This document shows positions 32,822 to 41,094 of a stretch of DNA of 64,000 nt, piece by piece. The stretch is from positions 124,001 through 188,000 of the forward strand of contig NZ_CP029758.2 of NCBI RefSeq assembly GCF_004006395.2, in the 5' to 3' direction. Each line of letters starts with the position of its first letter. Positions within the stretch are counted from its first letter, which is position 1. Position numbers and translations under genes: made by a program. The notes below the pieces were generated by a model. It worked only from the letters and a program-made list of their open reading frames with translations, was not told the origin of the DNA and made no database searches. Origin of the DNA: Clostridium sp. AWRP (GTDB lineage: Bacteria; Bacillota; Clostridia; Clostridiales; Clostridiaceae).

Positions 32822-34135
32822 TTGGCACAAAAAAAGAGTTATAGTAGATATTTTATAATATTACAAGAAGATGAAAAAGGATACTCTTTAGCTTCTGACA
32901 AAATTGCTTCAGGATATGCAAAGTTGGAGATGAAAAATGATAAGTGTAAAATATCTTATTATGTACAAAATTTAAAAAAAGAAAAAACACCCTATTACAT
33001 GATGCTAATATGTAATAAAAAAGATATAAAAAATATAATCAAAATTGGTGAAATGAACATAGATGATTATGGAAGGGCAGATATAAGCTATGAGTATGCT
33101 GCAAATGATGTGGCAGGAAGTGGCATAGCTATGGATAAGGTGTCAGGAGCTGCTATAGTAAGAATGGTGGATGATAACATAATATCTGTAATGAGCGGGT
33201 TCGCAAGCACGGAAATACCTGAGTGGAAAGCATTTCCGGTATCTCAAAATAAAAGCAAAGAGTTAGAAGAAACCAAAGTAAGTGAAGTAAAAAAGTCAGA
33301 AAAAACTGAAGCAAAAAGTGTATTTGATCAGTATGAGGATATTATAGAGAAAGCTAAAGAACACAAAGAAGAAGTTAAAGAAAATATAGAAATGGAAGAA
33401 AAAGATTCTTATAGAGAAGAACAAGAAGAAGAAAAAGAAGAGCAAGAGGAATCTGAGGAAGTTAATGAATCGGAAAGTGAAGAAGAAAATAAAGAAATTC
33501 AAGTAGATACTGAAGTGATGGAAGAAGAGATTATCGAAGATAACTCAAAATCTAATGTTACAGAAAAAAATGAAGACAGAAACATAAATTCTAAAGAAGA
33601 CAGAAATAATGATAGCTCAATATATGTGGATGAATCCCGACTACGATGCCATAAAAAGTTAAACTTGAATAGATGTCAGGGAGAATGTGAAAAAGATAAT
33701 GTATCTAGAGGGTATCCTAAAGGTCCAGAAGGGAAATTTTTTATGCAGCTTATGAGTGGCTTTAAGGAAGTAAAACACATCAATAAGGAATTAAAAAGGT
33801 GTGTATGGAATAAGGTACCTATAAGTTCTATGGATGACATGTATAATATTGCTGATTATAATAAATATTCTTATATATATTATCCTATGGTAGGGTATTA
33901 TCCATATATAAAAAAATATAATTATTATTTAGCAGGGTATAAATGTGATAAAAATGGCAGGGTAAAATATTTGATATATGGAATTCCGGGAACTAAAAGC
34001 AGAACGGATCAGCCTTATGGAGGAAAATCTGGATTTGTTACATGGGTACCTCTAAAGGATAAAGACACGATGGGTCATTGGCTTATGTTTTATGACTTTA
34101 GAGCAAATACTATAGTAATACCTGTTAGAAAGTAG
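32822..34135 (+). CDS. Unrecognised protein with acidic linker and Tyr-rich C-terminal domain
   Basis: A 437-residue protein with three parts. The N-terminal part (1-140) is a probable beta domain. The middle (about 145-265) is an extreme Glu/Lys-rich low-complexity linker with EEEKEEQEES-type runs. The C-terminal part (about 270-437) is rich in tyrosine (YNKYSYIYYPMVGYYPY) and has two CxxxC-like cysteines. There is no signal peptide. It stands where Bacillus has yabG, a spore-coat protease gene, but is unrelated to it by eye. A role in the spore coat or envelope is speculation. The start is TTG, eight bases after GGAGG. The small membrane protein at 34151 follows closely. Confidence 0.75.
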   Translation: MAQKKSYSRYFIILQEDEKGYSLASDKIASGYAKLEMKNDKCKISYYVQNLKKEKTPYYMMLICNKKDIKNIIKIGEMNIDDYGRADISYEYAANDVAGSGIAMDKVSGAAIVRMVDDNIISVMSGFASTEIPEWKAFPVSQNKSKELEETKVSEVKKSEKTEAKSVFDQYEDIIEKAKEHKEEVKENIEMEEKDSYREEQEEEKEEQEESEEVNESESEEENKEIQVDTEVMEEEIIEDNSKSNVTEKNEDRNINSKEDRNNDSSIYVDESRLRCHKKLNLNRCQGECEKDNVSRGYPKGPEGKFFMQLMSGFKEVKHINKELKRCVWNKVPISSMDDMYNIADYNKYSYIYYPMVGYYPYIKKYNYYLAGYKCDKNGRVKYLIYGIPGTKSRTDQPYGGKSGFVTWVPLKDKDTMGHWLMFYDFRANTIVIPVRK

Positions 34136-34150
34136 TATTGGTTACTTATT

Positions 34151-34735
34151 ATGAAATTAATAGTGATAAATAAAAAAAAAATTGGCGTTACTATAATTAT
34201 AATAGGACTTATGATAGTGCTTTTAGGACTTGAAAAAAATTTTGATATGAGGCTAAAGTTTACAGCTCTTATTCAAAATAACATGGAATCTCTTACTCAA
34301 TATAAAGGACTGGAAGGCAGGCTGCTATATAAGTTGCCAGCACGATGGATTTGTAGAAATCAGGACACATTTGGAGATGAAATATTATATCATAGTGATT
34401 TTAAGAGTGACGATAACACCATAAATGGTTTTGTTGAAGTATGGAATTTAAAAGGTGACTTAAAATTATTTTTACAAAATAGCAGGAGTATATCCGAAAA
34501 ACAAAATTTGTACAAAGAGTATTCTATAAAACAGATTTATATGAATGGTAGGAAAGGATATTTACTTAAGTATACAATTACAAAGGAAATCGGAGATAGT
34601 TATAAATGTATAGAATACTTTACAGAAGAAGGAAAACAATTTTGCAGATTTTCTTTTTTTGTAAAAGAATCAAACTTCAAAGAAAATATGCCTACTATCT
34701 TTGAGGTTATTGTTAAAACTTTAGAATACAATTAG
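34151..34735 (+). CDS. Membrane-anchored hypothetical protein
   Basis: A 194-residue protein: a short basic N-terminus, one membrane helix (about 10-26) and an extracytoplasmic domain of about 160 residues. It is unrecognised; the strand-rich pattern is loosely like PsbP/DUF-type lipoprotein domains. It begins 15 bases after the previous stop and lacks a strong ribosome site, so translation may depend on the upstream gene. A terminator follows at 34750. Confidence 0.65.
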   Translation: MKLIVINKKKIGVTIIIIGLMIVLLGLEKNFDMRLKFTALIQNNMESLTQYKGLEGRLLYKLPARWICRNQDTFGDEILYHSDFKSDDNTINGFVEVWNLKGDLKLFLQNSRSISEKQNLYKEYSIKQIYMNGRKGYLLKYTITKEIGDSYKCIEYFTEEGKQFCRFSFFVKESNFKENMPTIFEVIVKTLEYN

Positions 34736-34749
34736 AAAATATAAGATTT

Positions 34750-34788
34750 ATCCCCTTCAGGTTTATTATATGAAAGGGGATTTTTTTA
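34750..34788 (+). terminator. Terminator after 34151 gene
   Basis: Stem ATCCCCTT / AAGGGGAT with a 16-base loop and seven T residues. Confidence 0.9.
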
Positions 34789-34924
34789 TACTAATTATGG
34801 TATAATAATCATAGATTTCATTAATATAGAAAGGGGTGAAAATCCTTTGCTGTAGATTAGAATACACTTGTAAATATAATTTTTGCATATTGAATCCTTA
34901 AAAATTCTACAGTGGGTGAAAACA

Positions 34925-35773
34925 TTGGATAAGACTATCAAAAGAAGATTAAATATATTTATAATATCCTGCATTTTAATACCTGTAACCTTATTGTGTG
35001 GATGTAGTAAATTGGATCAATTAAAAGTTAAAGCAGGTTTAAAAAATTCGGATTTTGAATATATGAAACAACAGGGAAAAGTTAAACAGATAATTATTCA
35101 AAATACAAGAGATCAGGGGTTTAAATTTGTAGTTACTGATCAAAGTACCATTAAAAATTTGTACGATATACTATCTTCTGCTAAAAAAGTATCAAAAAAA
35201 TCATCATTGGATCCTGATTATGTATTCGAAATAGATGAAGGAAACAATAAAGTTCACAAGTTTAGTTATATAGCAGGACTTGATAAGAAAGATTCAGGAA
35301 ATCTCTATAGCAAAGGTCAGGTATATATAGTATCAAATAGAATAGACAACGATATGATAAATAATTTTTGGAACACAAGGATGCCGCCAAGTGACTTTAA
35401 ATCTGTGTACTATGGGTCCATAATGGATACGTTAAATAAATATTTTAGTGAAAAAGACAAAACTAAGAAAATAGGAATAAATTTAAAAGATGATATAGAT
35501 GCCCAAAGATTTATACTTTCCACTGAACAAGAAGAATTTAAATCAGATCTTACTAGTAAATTTAAAAATGCAAATATTGGAAATAATGATGAAGATAATT
35601 ATGATGTGTGGGTAACAATAAAGACAGAAGGTTATAAATCTACATTGTATAAAATGACTGTTACATTTTTTGATAGACAAAATCAAAGTGAGAAGGTTTA
35701 TTATGTACAGGATACGTACAGTAGTGGTGGATGGAACAAGAGCATATCGGAAAATAAGCCTAATGGTTTTTAA
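34925..35773 (+). CDS. Putative lipoprotein of unknown function
   Basis: A 282-residue protein with a lipoprotein signal: positive KRR, a hydrophobic core and a lipobox LCGC near residue 28, so the mature chain should be lipid-linked outside the membrane. The rest shows two probable alpha/beta repeats with no recognised domain. I choose TTG 34925, behind GTGGGTGA; a longer frame to 34883 lacks a site. It stands alone between two terminators or gaps. Confidence 0.7.
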   Translation: MDKTIKRRLNIFIISCILIPVTLLCGCSKLDQLKVKAGLKNSDFEYMKQQGKVKQIIIQNTRDQGFKFVVTDQSTIKNLYDILSSAKKVSKKSSLDPDYVFEIDEGNNKVHKFSYIAGLDKKDSGNLYSKGQVYIVSNRIDNDMINNFWNTRMPPSDFKSVYYGSIMDTLNKYFSEKDKTKKIGINLKDDIDAQRFILSTEQEEFKSDLTSKFKNANIGNNDEDNYDVWVTIKTEGYKSTLYKMTVTFFDRQNQSEKVYYVQDTYSSGGWNKSISENKPNGF

Positions 35774-35836
35774 AAATGTAGGAAATGTTGCTTAAAATTT
35801 AATGTGGATTAACTACATAAAAGGAGGAGAAATGAT

Positions 35837-36685
35837 TTGAGTAATTGCGATGGTTGTTCAAGTAAATCAAAGTGCAGTAAAGAGGATAAAGGTGGATGCA
35901 AATACATATTGCCTAAGTATGGGAATATAAAGCATATAATAGGTATTATGAGTGGAAAAGGTGGAGTAGGTAAGTCTACAGTTACGGGAATATTGGCATC
36001 AAAATTGAGAAATTCTGGATATAAGGTGGGAGTACTTGATGGAGATATAACAGGTCCATCTATGCCTAGATTTTTTGGAATAAACGATAAAAGGGCTGAT
36101 ATACTACAAGTGGGGGAAAGTGAAGAAATAAAGTTTTCTCCAGTTGAATCTTCTTTAGGAATAAAAGTTATATCCTTAAATCTTTTGACAGAAGAGGAAG
36201 AGCAACCTGTTATATGGAGAGCACCTATGATAACTGGAGTGTTAAAACAGATGTATTCGGATACAAGTTGGGGAGAATTAGATTATTTGCTTATAGATAT
36301 GCCTCCAGGTACCGGAGATGTAGCTCTCACTGTGATGCAGGAAATTCCAATGGAAGGTGTTATAATAGTATCTACTCCTCAGGACATGGTATCTATGATA
36401 GTAAAAAAGGTTGTTATAATGGCAGAAGACCTAAAGGTAAATATATTAGGTGTAGTGGAGAATATGTCCTATGTTAAATGTGGAAAATGTGGTGAAAAAG
36501 TAAGGTTATTTAGTGAAAATTCAGCGAAAGAACAGGCTGATTATCTTGGATTAGAACTTCTTGCTGAAATGCCAATAAATTCTGACTTGGTAAAAAATAT
36601 GGAAGCTAAAAAAGCAGAAGAATACATATCAAACTCATTGGAATATAATGATTTACTTAATAACTTTATAAAAAAATTAAAATAG
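35837..36685 (+). CDS. Mrp/NBP35-family P-loop ATPase (Fe-S cluster carrier)
   Basis: A 282-residue ATPase. The N-terminus has a cysteine-rich segment (CDGCSSKSKC). The deviant Walker A SGKGGVGKST, DGDITGPSMPR, and DMPPGTGDVALT follow. A CxxC motif (KCGKCG) about 60 residues from the end probably binds the cluster at the dimer interface. Such proteins scaffold or deliver Fe-S clusters. The start is TTG 35837 behind AAGGAGGAG; a nearby ATG at 35832 is followed by an immediate stop. A ferredoxin gene follows. Confidence 0.92.
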   Translation: MSNCDGCSSKSKCSKEDKGGCKYILPKYGNIKHIIGIMSGKGGVGKSTVTGILASKLRNSGYKVGVLDGDITGPSMPRFFGINDKRADILQVGESEEIKFSPVESSLGIKVISLNLLTEEEEQPVIWRAPMITGVLKQMYSDTSWGELDYLLIDMPPGTGDVALTVMQEIPMEGVIIVSTPQDMVSMIVKKVVIMAEDLKVNILGVVENMSYVKCGKCGEKVRLFSENSAKEQADYLGLELLAEMPINSDLVKNMEAKKAEEYISNSLEYNDLLNNFIKKLK

Positions 36686-36796
36686 AAATTAAATTATTAT
36701 AATAAGCATTATTTTTGGGATAATATAAAGTGTACTTTAAAGTAACTAATTATATAGCGAGGAGTGAAAACTTGTTATTAATAACAAGAAAATAGT

Positions 36797-36985
36797 ATGA
36801 AAGCTGTAGTTGATAAAGACATTTGTATAGGATGTGGGTTATGTCCAAGTATATGTCCAGAGGCTTTTGAAATGGATGATAACGAAAAAGCTAAGGTAAT
36901 TGAAGATACTGTTCCAGAAGATGCAGAGGATGGTGCGAAAGAAGCAGAGGAAAGTTGTCCTGTTTGTGCTATTAAGGTAAGTTAG
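36797..36985 (+). CDS. [4Fe-4S] ferredoxin, single cluster
   Basis: A 62-residue ferredoxin with CIGCGLCPSICPEAF and a distant ESCPVCAI providing the fourth cysteine, the pattern of monocluster (Thermotoga/Bacillus-type) ferredoxins. The acidic middle is typical. ATG 36797 is the only usable start. The purine-rich GCGAGGAG at 36758-36765 is about 30 bases upstream, separated by an 18-base perfect palindrome. It is one of two ferredoxins in the window and differs in type from that at 6505. Confidence 0.93.
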   Translation: MKAVVDKDICIGCGLCPSICPEAFEMDDNEKAKVIEDTVPEDAEDGAKEAEESCPVCAIKVS

Positions 36986-36990
36986 GAAAA

Positions 36991-37023
36991 AGGGTATTAT
37001 GTAAAAAAATTACATAATACCCT
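36991..37023. terminator. Bidirectional hairpin after ferredoxin
   Basis: Fourteen-base perfect arms AGGGTATTATGTAA / TTACATAATACCCT with a five-base loop. There is little T tract. It lies between converging genes. Confidence 0.75.
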
Positions 37024-37088
37024 AAGCTTTCAAAAACTATTTGTGATAAAAGTCTACCACAGTTTTTTATACAACATATCAATTAGTG

Positions 37089-37274
37089 TTAAAACAAAAC
37101 TTGATGCTGCTTATACTTGTCATTTAATGTAACTTCAGATATGGGATGAATGTTTATTGTATCACCTATTCTAGAATCGGGTGGTAAATGAGTAGTCCCT
37201 ACGCTAGCAGTAGTACCATCCTGAAAACTTACAAGTGCGTCTGTAATATTCATATCAATTATTTTGCCTATCAT
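37089..37274 (-). CDS. Small conserved hypothetical protein
   Basis: A 61-residue, probably all-beta protein (MIGKIIDMNITDALVSF at its start). The pattern suggests a small barrel. It is unrecognised. The ATG at 37274 has AGGAGGAC upstream, so it is very likely expressed. It is divergent from nrdD. Confidence 0.68.
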   Translation of the reverse strand: MIGKIIDMNITDALVSFQDGTTASVGTTHLPPDSRIGDTINIHPISEVTLNDKYKQHQVLF

Positions 37275-37436
37275 GAAAGTCCTCCTAAAGATAAGATTAT
37301 ATATGTTATTTTTATCTGTATTTTTAAATATTATTCCTAGAAATTTTATCTTATAGGTATTTGATGTATTTCAATTAAAAAGTGTGCTTTATAGGTTTTT
37401 ATAGGTTTAAAGTAAAAATAAAGCTCAATTTATAAA

Positions 37437-37465
37437 TTGCTTTTTTATATATGGCAAGGTATAAT
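37437..37465 (+). promoter_or_regulatory. Putative nrdD promoter
   Basis: TTGCTT (37437-37442), a 17-base spacer and TATAAT (37460-37465). Confidence 0.6.
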
Positions 37466-37481
37466 AATCAAGTCGTTTATA

Positions 37482-37491
37482 CAATATATAG
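37482..37491 (+). promoter_or_regulatory. NrdR-box-like palindrome upstream of nrdD
   Basis: CAATATATAG matches the core CwATATATwG of NrdR boxes, placed just after the predicted transcription start and six bases before the ribosome site. NrdR normally uses two boxes; only one was found, so this is tentative. Confidence 0.45.
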
Positions 37492-37509
37492 TAGTTGGGA
37501 GGAAAGTAT

Positions 37510-39615
37510 ATGCTACATGTTGTGAAAAGAGATGGTAGAAGGGTTCCCTTTGATTCCATTAAGATAACCAATGCCATAAAAGGATCTTGTGATGAAATAG
37601 GTTTTGATTTAAAAGAAAGTGAATTTATTGATTTAACTCAAAAGGTCACAGAAAATATAGAAAATCTTAATCTTAATGAAGTAAATGTAGAAGATATACA
37701 GAATATAGTTGAAGAAGTACTTATGAAGAAAGGCTATGTTAAAATTGGGCTAGCTTATTCAAATTATAGAAGAGAACGAAATGATATAAGGGAAATAAAG
37801 TCTGATCTCATGAAGGCTATTGATAAAATAGGAGTTCAAACGGACAGGGATAATGCAAATGTTGGAAATAATTTTAGTGCTAAGCTATTGAGAATTGCCA
37901 GTGAGTCTAACAAGTGGCATAATTTAGCTACTATGCCTAAACATTTAGCTAAGGCTCATGAAAATGGAGATATATATTACCATGATTTAGATTCTTATAA
38001 TTTAACTGTGAATTGCCTTCACATACCAACAAAGGAAATGCTTTTAGGTGGATTTAATACAGGATATGGGAACATAAGAACTCCTAAGAGAATAGAATCT
38101 GCTGCAGAACTTTCTTGTATATTACTGCAGTCAGCACAAAATGATATGTTTGGTGGACAGTCCCATCCGGATTTCGATAATGATATGGCTGTTTTTGTTG
38201 AACCTACAAGAAAAGAAATATTGAAGAACCTCAAGGAAATGGGAGTAGAAGAGGAAAAAATAGAAGATGTTTCTGAAAAGAAATTAAGAAGAAGTATAGA
38301 ACAGGCTATGCAGGGAATAATCTACAATCTTAATACCATGCACTCTAGGGCAGGATCACAGGTCCCTTTTAGTTCACTAAATATAGGCATACCAACTTCA
38401 AAGGATGCAGCTCTTGTATGTGAAGTATTTTTGGCAGAATATGAAAAAGGACTTGGAAGAGGAGAACAACCTATATTTCCTAATATAATATTTAGGGTTA
38501 AAAAAGGCGTAAATAAAAATCAAGAAGATCCTTATTATTATTTATTTAAAATTGCATGTAGGGTAGCTTCAAAGAGAATGAATCCTACTTTTATGAATTT
38601 AGATGCTGATTTTAATAAAGCATATTATGATAAAGGTGTAATACCTGCAACTATGGGATGCCGTACATATGTCTGCTCAAATGTAAATGGAGAACCAGGG
38701 GTAAAGGGTAGAGGTAATATAGCTCCTGTTACTATTAATTTACCTAGGCTTGGAATTTTATCTAAGGGAAATGTAAATAAATTTTTTGGATTATTACAAG
38801 GGAAGTTAGAGTTAGCAAAGGAATCTTTAATGCATAGATATGGCATTTTAAAGAGACTCCGAGTTAAAGATTTACCTTTTGTAGCAGGTCAGAAACTTAT
38901 GAAGGGTGCGGAGAACTTAAAGTCAGAAGATTCAATAGAACCAATATTGAAGCAAGGTACTTGGGCTATTGGCTTTATAGGACTTGCGGAAACATTAATT
39001 GCATTAACTGGGAAACACCATGGTGAGGATGAGAGTTCAAGAGAACTTGGGTTAAAGATAATTACATATATAAGGAATTATACAGATAAGCTTATAAGAG
39101 AAACGCATTTAAATTGGAGCTGCTATGCTACACCGGCTGAAGGATTAAGTGGAAAGTTTATAGTGCATGATAAGAAGATATTTGGAGAAATACCTGGGGT
39201 TACGGACAAAGAGTACTATACTAATTCTTACCACATACCTGTAGGATATCCAATATCTATAAAAGACAAAATTGATATAGAGGCTCCTTATCACAAACTT
39301 TGTAATGGAGGTCATATAAGTTATATAGAAGTTGATGATTATCCATCAGAAGAAGTTGTTAAAAGTATAATTGACTACGCCTATGATAATACAAATATAA
39401 GTTATATAGGGATAAACTTTCACATAAGATATTGTAAAGAATGTGGAACCTATATGCATGGGGAAGATGTCTGCCCTAAATGTGGAAGCAACAATATACA
39501 GGGTATATCAAGGGTTACAGGATATCTGTCTTTGGATGAAAGATTTGGAGAAGGCAAGACAGCAGAAAGAAGAGATAGAATATCCCAGGGAAGTAACAAA
39601 CATGTATATTGCTAA
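37510..39615 (+). CDS. nrdD: Anaerobic (class III) ribonucleoside-triphosphate reductase
   Basis: A 701-residue glycyl-radical enzyme making dNTPs without oxygen. The N-terminal ATP-cone (about 1-90, VVKRDGRRVPFD) senses ATP/dATP. The central barrel holds NCLHIPTKEML, and the C-terminus carries the zinc knuckle CKECG...CPKCG and the radical loop RVTGYL with G671. I choose ATG 37510 behind GGGAGG; the longer ORF starts inside that site. Formate or reduced partner use cannot be told. It works with NrdG downstream. Confidence 0.96.
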   Translation: MLHVVKRDGRRVPFDSIKITNAIKGSCDEIGFDLKESEFIDLTQKVTENIENLNLNEVNVEDIQNIVEEVLMKKGYVKIGLAYSNYRRERNDIREIKSDLMKAIDKIGVQTDRDNANVGNNFSAKLLRIASESNKWHNLATMPKHLAKAHENGDIYYHDLDSYNLTVNCLHIPTKEMLLGGFNTGYGNIRTPKRIESAAELSCILLQSAQNDMFGGQSHPDFDNDMAVFVEPTRKEILKNLKEMGVEEEKIEDVSEKKLRRSIEQAMQGIIYNLNTMHSRAGSQVPFSSLNIGIPTSKDAALVCEVFLAEYEKGLGRGEQPIFPNIIFRVKKGVNKNQEDPYYYLFKIACRVASKRMNPTFMNLDADFNKAYYDKGVIPATMGCRTYVCSNVNGEPGVKGRGNIAPVTINLPRLGILSKGNVNKFFGLLQGKLELAKESLMHRYGILKRLRVKDLPFVAGQKLMKGAENLKSEDSIEPILKQGTWAIGFIGLAETLIALTGKHHGEDESSRELGLKIITYIRNYTDKLIRETHLNWSCYATPAEGLSGKFIVHDKKIFGEIPGVTDKEYYTNSYHIPVGYPISIKDKIDIEAPYHKLCNGGHISYIEVDDYPSEEVVKSIIDYAYDNTNISYIGINFHIRYCKECGTYMHGEDVCPKCGSNNIQGISRVTGYLSLDERFGEGKTAERRDRISQGSNKHVYC

Positions 39616-39691
39616 AGTAACTGTAATAGTAGTTAACTTAAATTTTACACATATGAAATTTTGACTTAATATAAAAAATTTGCGAAACAAT

Positions 39692-39799
39692 TAATTCACA
39701 ATGCACGATGCACAGTTTACAATTAAGGATGATTTTCTTCCGTTAAAACTTCAGAAAATCTACCGAAATTGTGAATTGTGAACTGTGAATTGTGAATTC
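39692..39799. repeat. Inverted-repeat element C2 between nrdD and nrdG
   Basis: The left arm AATTCACAATGCACGATGCA and the right arm ending TGTGAATTGTGAATT are inverted copies of tandem 8-9-base units (CACAATT/AATTGTG). The interior contains AAGGATGATTTTC, shared with C1. It has no ORF. It separates two genes that are usually adjacent. Confidence 0.8.
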
Positions 39800-39869
39800 A
39801 TTTAGGTCGCAATATTCTTAAACTGCGAATTTGAGTAGCTAGATCATATATAAGAAGGAGGAAAAATCA

Positions 39870-40379
39870 ATGGGTGGCAAAAAAATTAGATTGGCAGGTA
39901 TTGCTTATGAGAGCCTAGTTAATGGCCCTGGAATGAGACGGGTATTTTTTGCTCAGGGATGTAGACATAATTGTAAAGGATGTTTTAACCCATCTACCCA
40001 TGATTTAAAAGGCGGGCAGCTAAAAGATATAGATAAACTGATTTGCGATATTAGAGATAATCCTATGTTAAGTGGAGTTACATTTTCAGGTGGTGACCCA
40101 TTTGAACAACCTGAAGAATTTGCATATATGGCTGCTAAAATTAAAGAATTAAATTTAAATATATGGTGTTATACAGGGTACACTTTTGAGTTTATAATTA
40201 AAGGCTCAGATACGGCAAAGAAACGTCTTTTAGATAATGTAGATGTGCTAGTGGATGGAAAATTTCAAGAGAATAAAAAAGATACAAAATTGAAATTTAA
40301 AGGATCTAGTAATCAGAGAATTATTGATGTAAAGAAAAGTTTAGATTCCAATAATGTAGTAGTATTGACTTTTAGTTGA
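39870..40379 (+). CDS. nrdG: Anaerobic ribonucleotide reductase activating protein
   Basis: A 169-residue radical SAM activase. CRHNCKGC (CxxxCxxC) binds the 4Fe-4S cluster, and GVTFSGGDPFEQP is the SAM-binding GGE-like motif. It installs the glycyl radical on NrdD. An ATG with AAGGAGG upstream starts it. It is 254 bases from nrdD, with repeat C2 between, which may split the transcript or reduce coupling. Confidence 0.95.
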   Translation: MGGKKIRLAGIAYESLVNGPGMRRVFFAQGCRHNCKGCFNPSTHDLKGGQLKDIDKLICDIRDNPMLSGVTFSGGDPFEQPEEFAYMAAKIKELNLNIWCYTGYTFEFIIKGSDTAKKRLLDNVDVLVDGKFQENKKDTKLKFKGSSNQRIIDVKKSLDSNNVVVLTFS

Positions 40380-40429
40380 AAAACTTTAGCTAAATATATT
40401 ATAATACTTCATGACGAGGAGTTGATAAT

Positions 40430-40795
40430 ATGAATAACAATTCGGAAATTGAAGTTTGCTCTTGTACTGAAATTCATAAGGATTGCATAGAATGTGTCAG
40501 AAAAAGTATGTTGGATGAAAAGACTTTTATGGACTTATCAGCACTTTTTAAAGTGCTGGGGGATTATACAAGAATTAAGATTATATATGCATTATTTAAA
40601 AAGGAATTATGTGTTTGCGATATTACAGAAATACTCCAAATGAGTCAGTCCGCAATATCTCATCAACTTAGAATTTTAAAGACTGCAAGGCTAGTAAAAT
40701 TCAGGAGAGAGGGAAAGTCAGTGTATTATTCCCTAGATGATGAACATATAAATAAGTTGTTTGATGCAGGGCTAGAGCATGTAAAACATAATTAG
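40430..40795 (+). CDS. cadC: ArsR/SmtB-family repressor of CadC type
   Basis: A 121-residue winged-helix metal sensor. The CadC-type metal site is complete: N-terminal CSC (C10, C12) and ELCVCD (C61, C63) in the recognition-side helix, which together bind Cd, Pb or Zn. SQSAISHQLRILKTARLV is the DNA-recognition helix-turn-helix. Metal binding releases the repressor from its operator. The ATG follows GACGAGGAG. No cadA P-type ATPase is adjacent, so its target is elsewhere or lost. Confidence 0.88.
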   Translation: MNNNSEIEVCSCTEIHKDCIECVRKSMLDEKTFMDLSALFKVLGDYTRIKIIYALFKKELCVCDITEILQMSQSAISHQLRILKTARLVKFRREGKSVYYSLDDEHINKLFDAGLEHVKHN

Positions 40796-40821
40796 AGTGT
40801 AGTTATATAAGGTTTATAAAC

Positions 40822-40953
40822 AAAAAATCAACTTATACTCCGGATATCTTTTATAATCTTCAGCTCAGTTAAATATTTTGATAAGTCTAGACAGAAAATA
40901 TTTAAATGTGCTTGTTTATTGTAAAAATATTTCTGCGTATAAGTTGATTTTTT
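40822..40953. repeat. 132-bp element with perfect 17-base terminal inverted repeats (D)
   Basis: The ends are AAAAAATCAACTTATAC (40822-40838) and GTATAAGTTGATTTTTT (40937-40953). A second inverted pair TTAAATATTTT / AAAATATTTAA is nested inside with a 15-base loop. There is no ORF. It may be a MITE-like element; it also could terminate the gene upstream. A 14-base match to its end occurs at 21236-21249. Confidence 0.75.
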
Positions 40954-41094
40954 TAGTTATGAACTACTATAATAAAAACACAGATTTAAGAACTTTGTAT
41001 AGTATACTAACTTAATATAAAATCAAGTGTAGATAAATATAAGCATATTAGAGTATTTCTAAGTAAAAACAAAAGGTTAATTTATGTTAATAAG

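Noticed and set aside
33296..33502. Minus-strand Phe-rich ORF
   Set aside because: It is the antisense of the Glu/Lys-rich linker; its composition is explained entirely by that.
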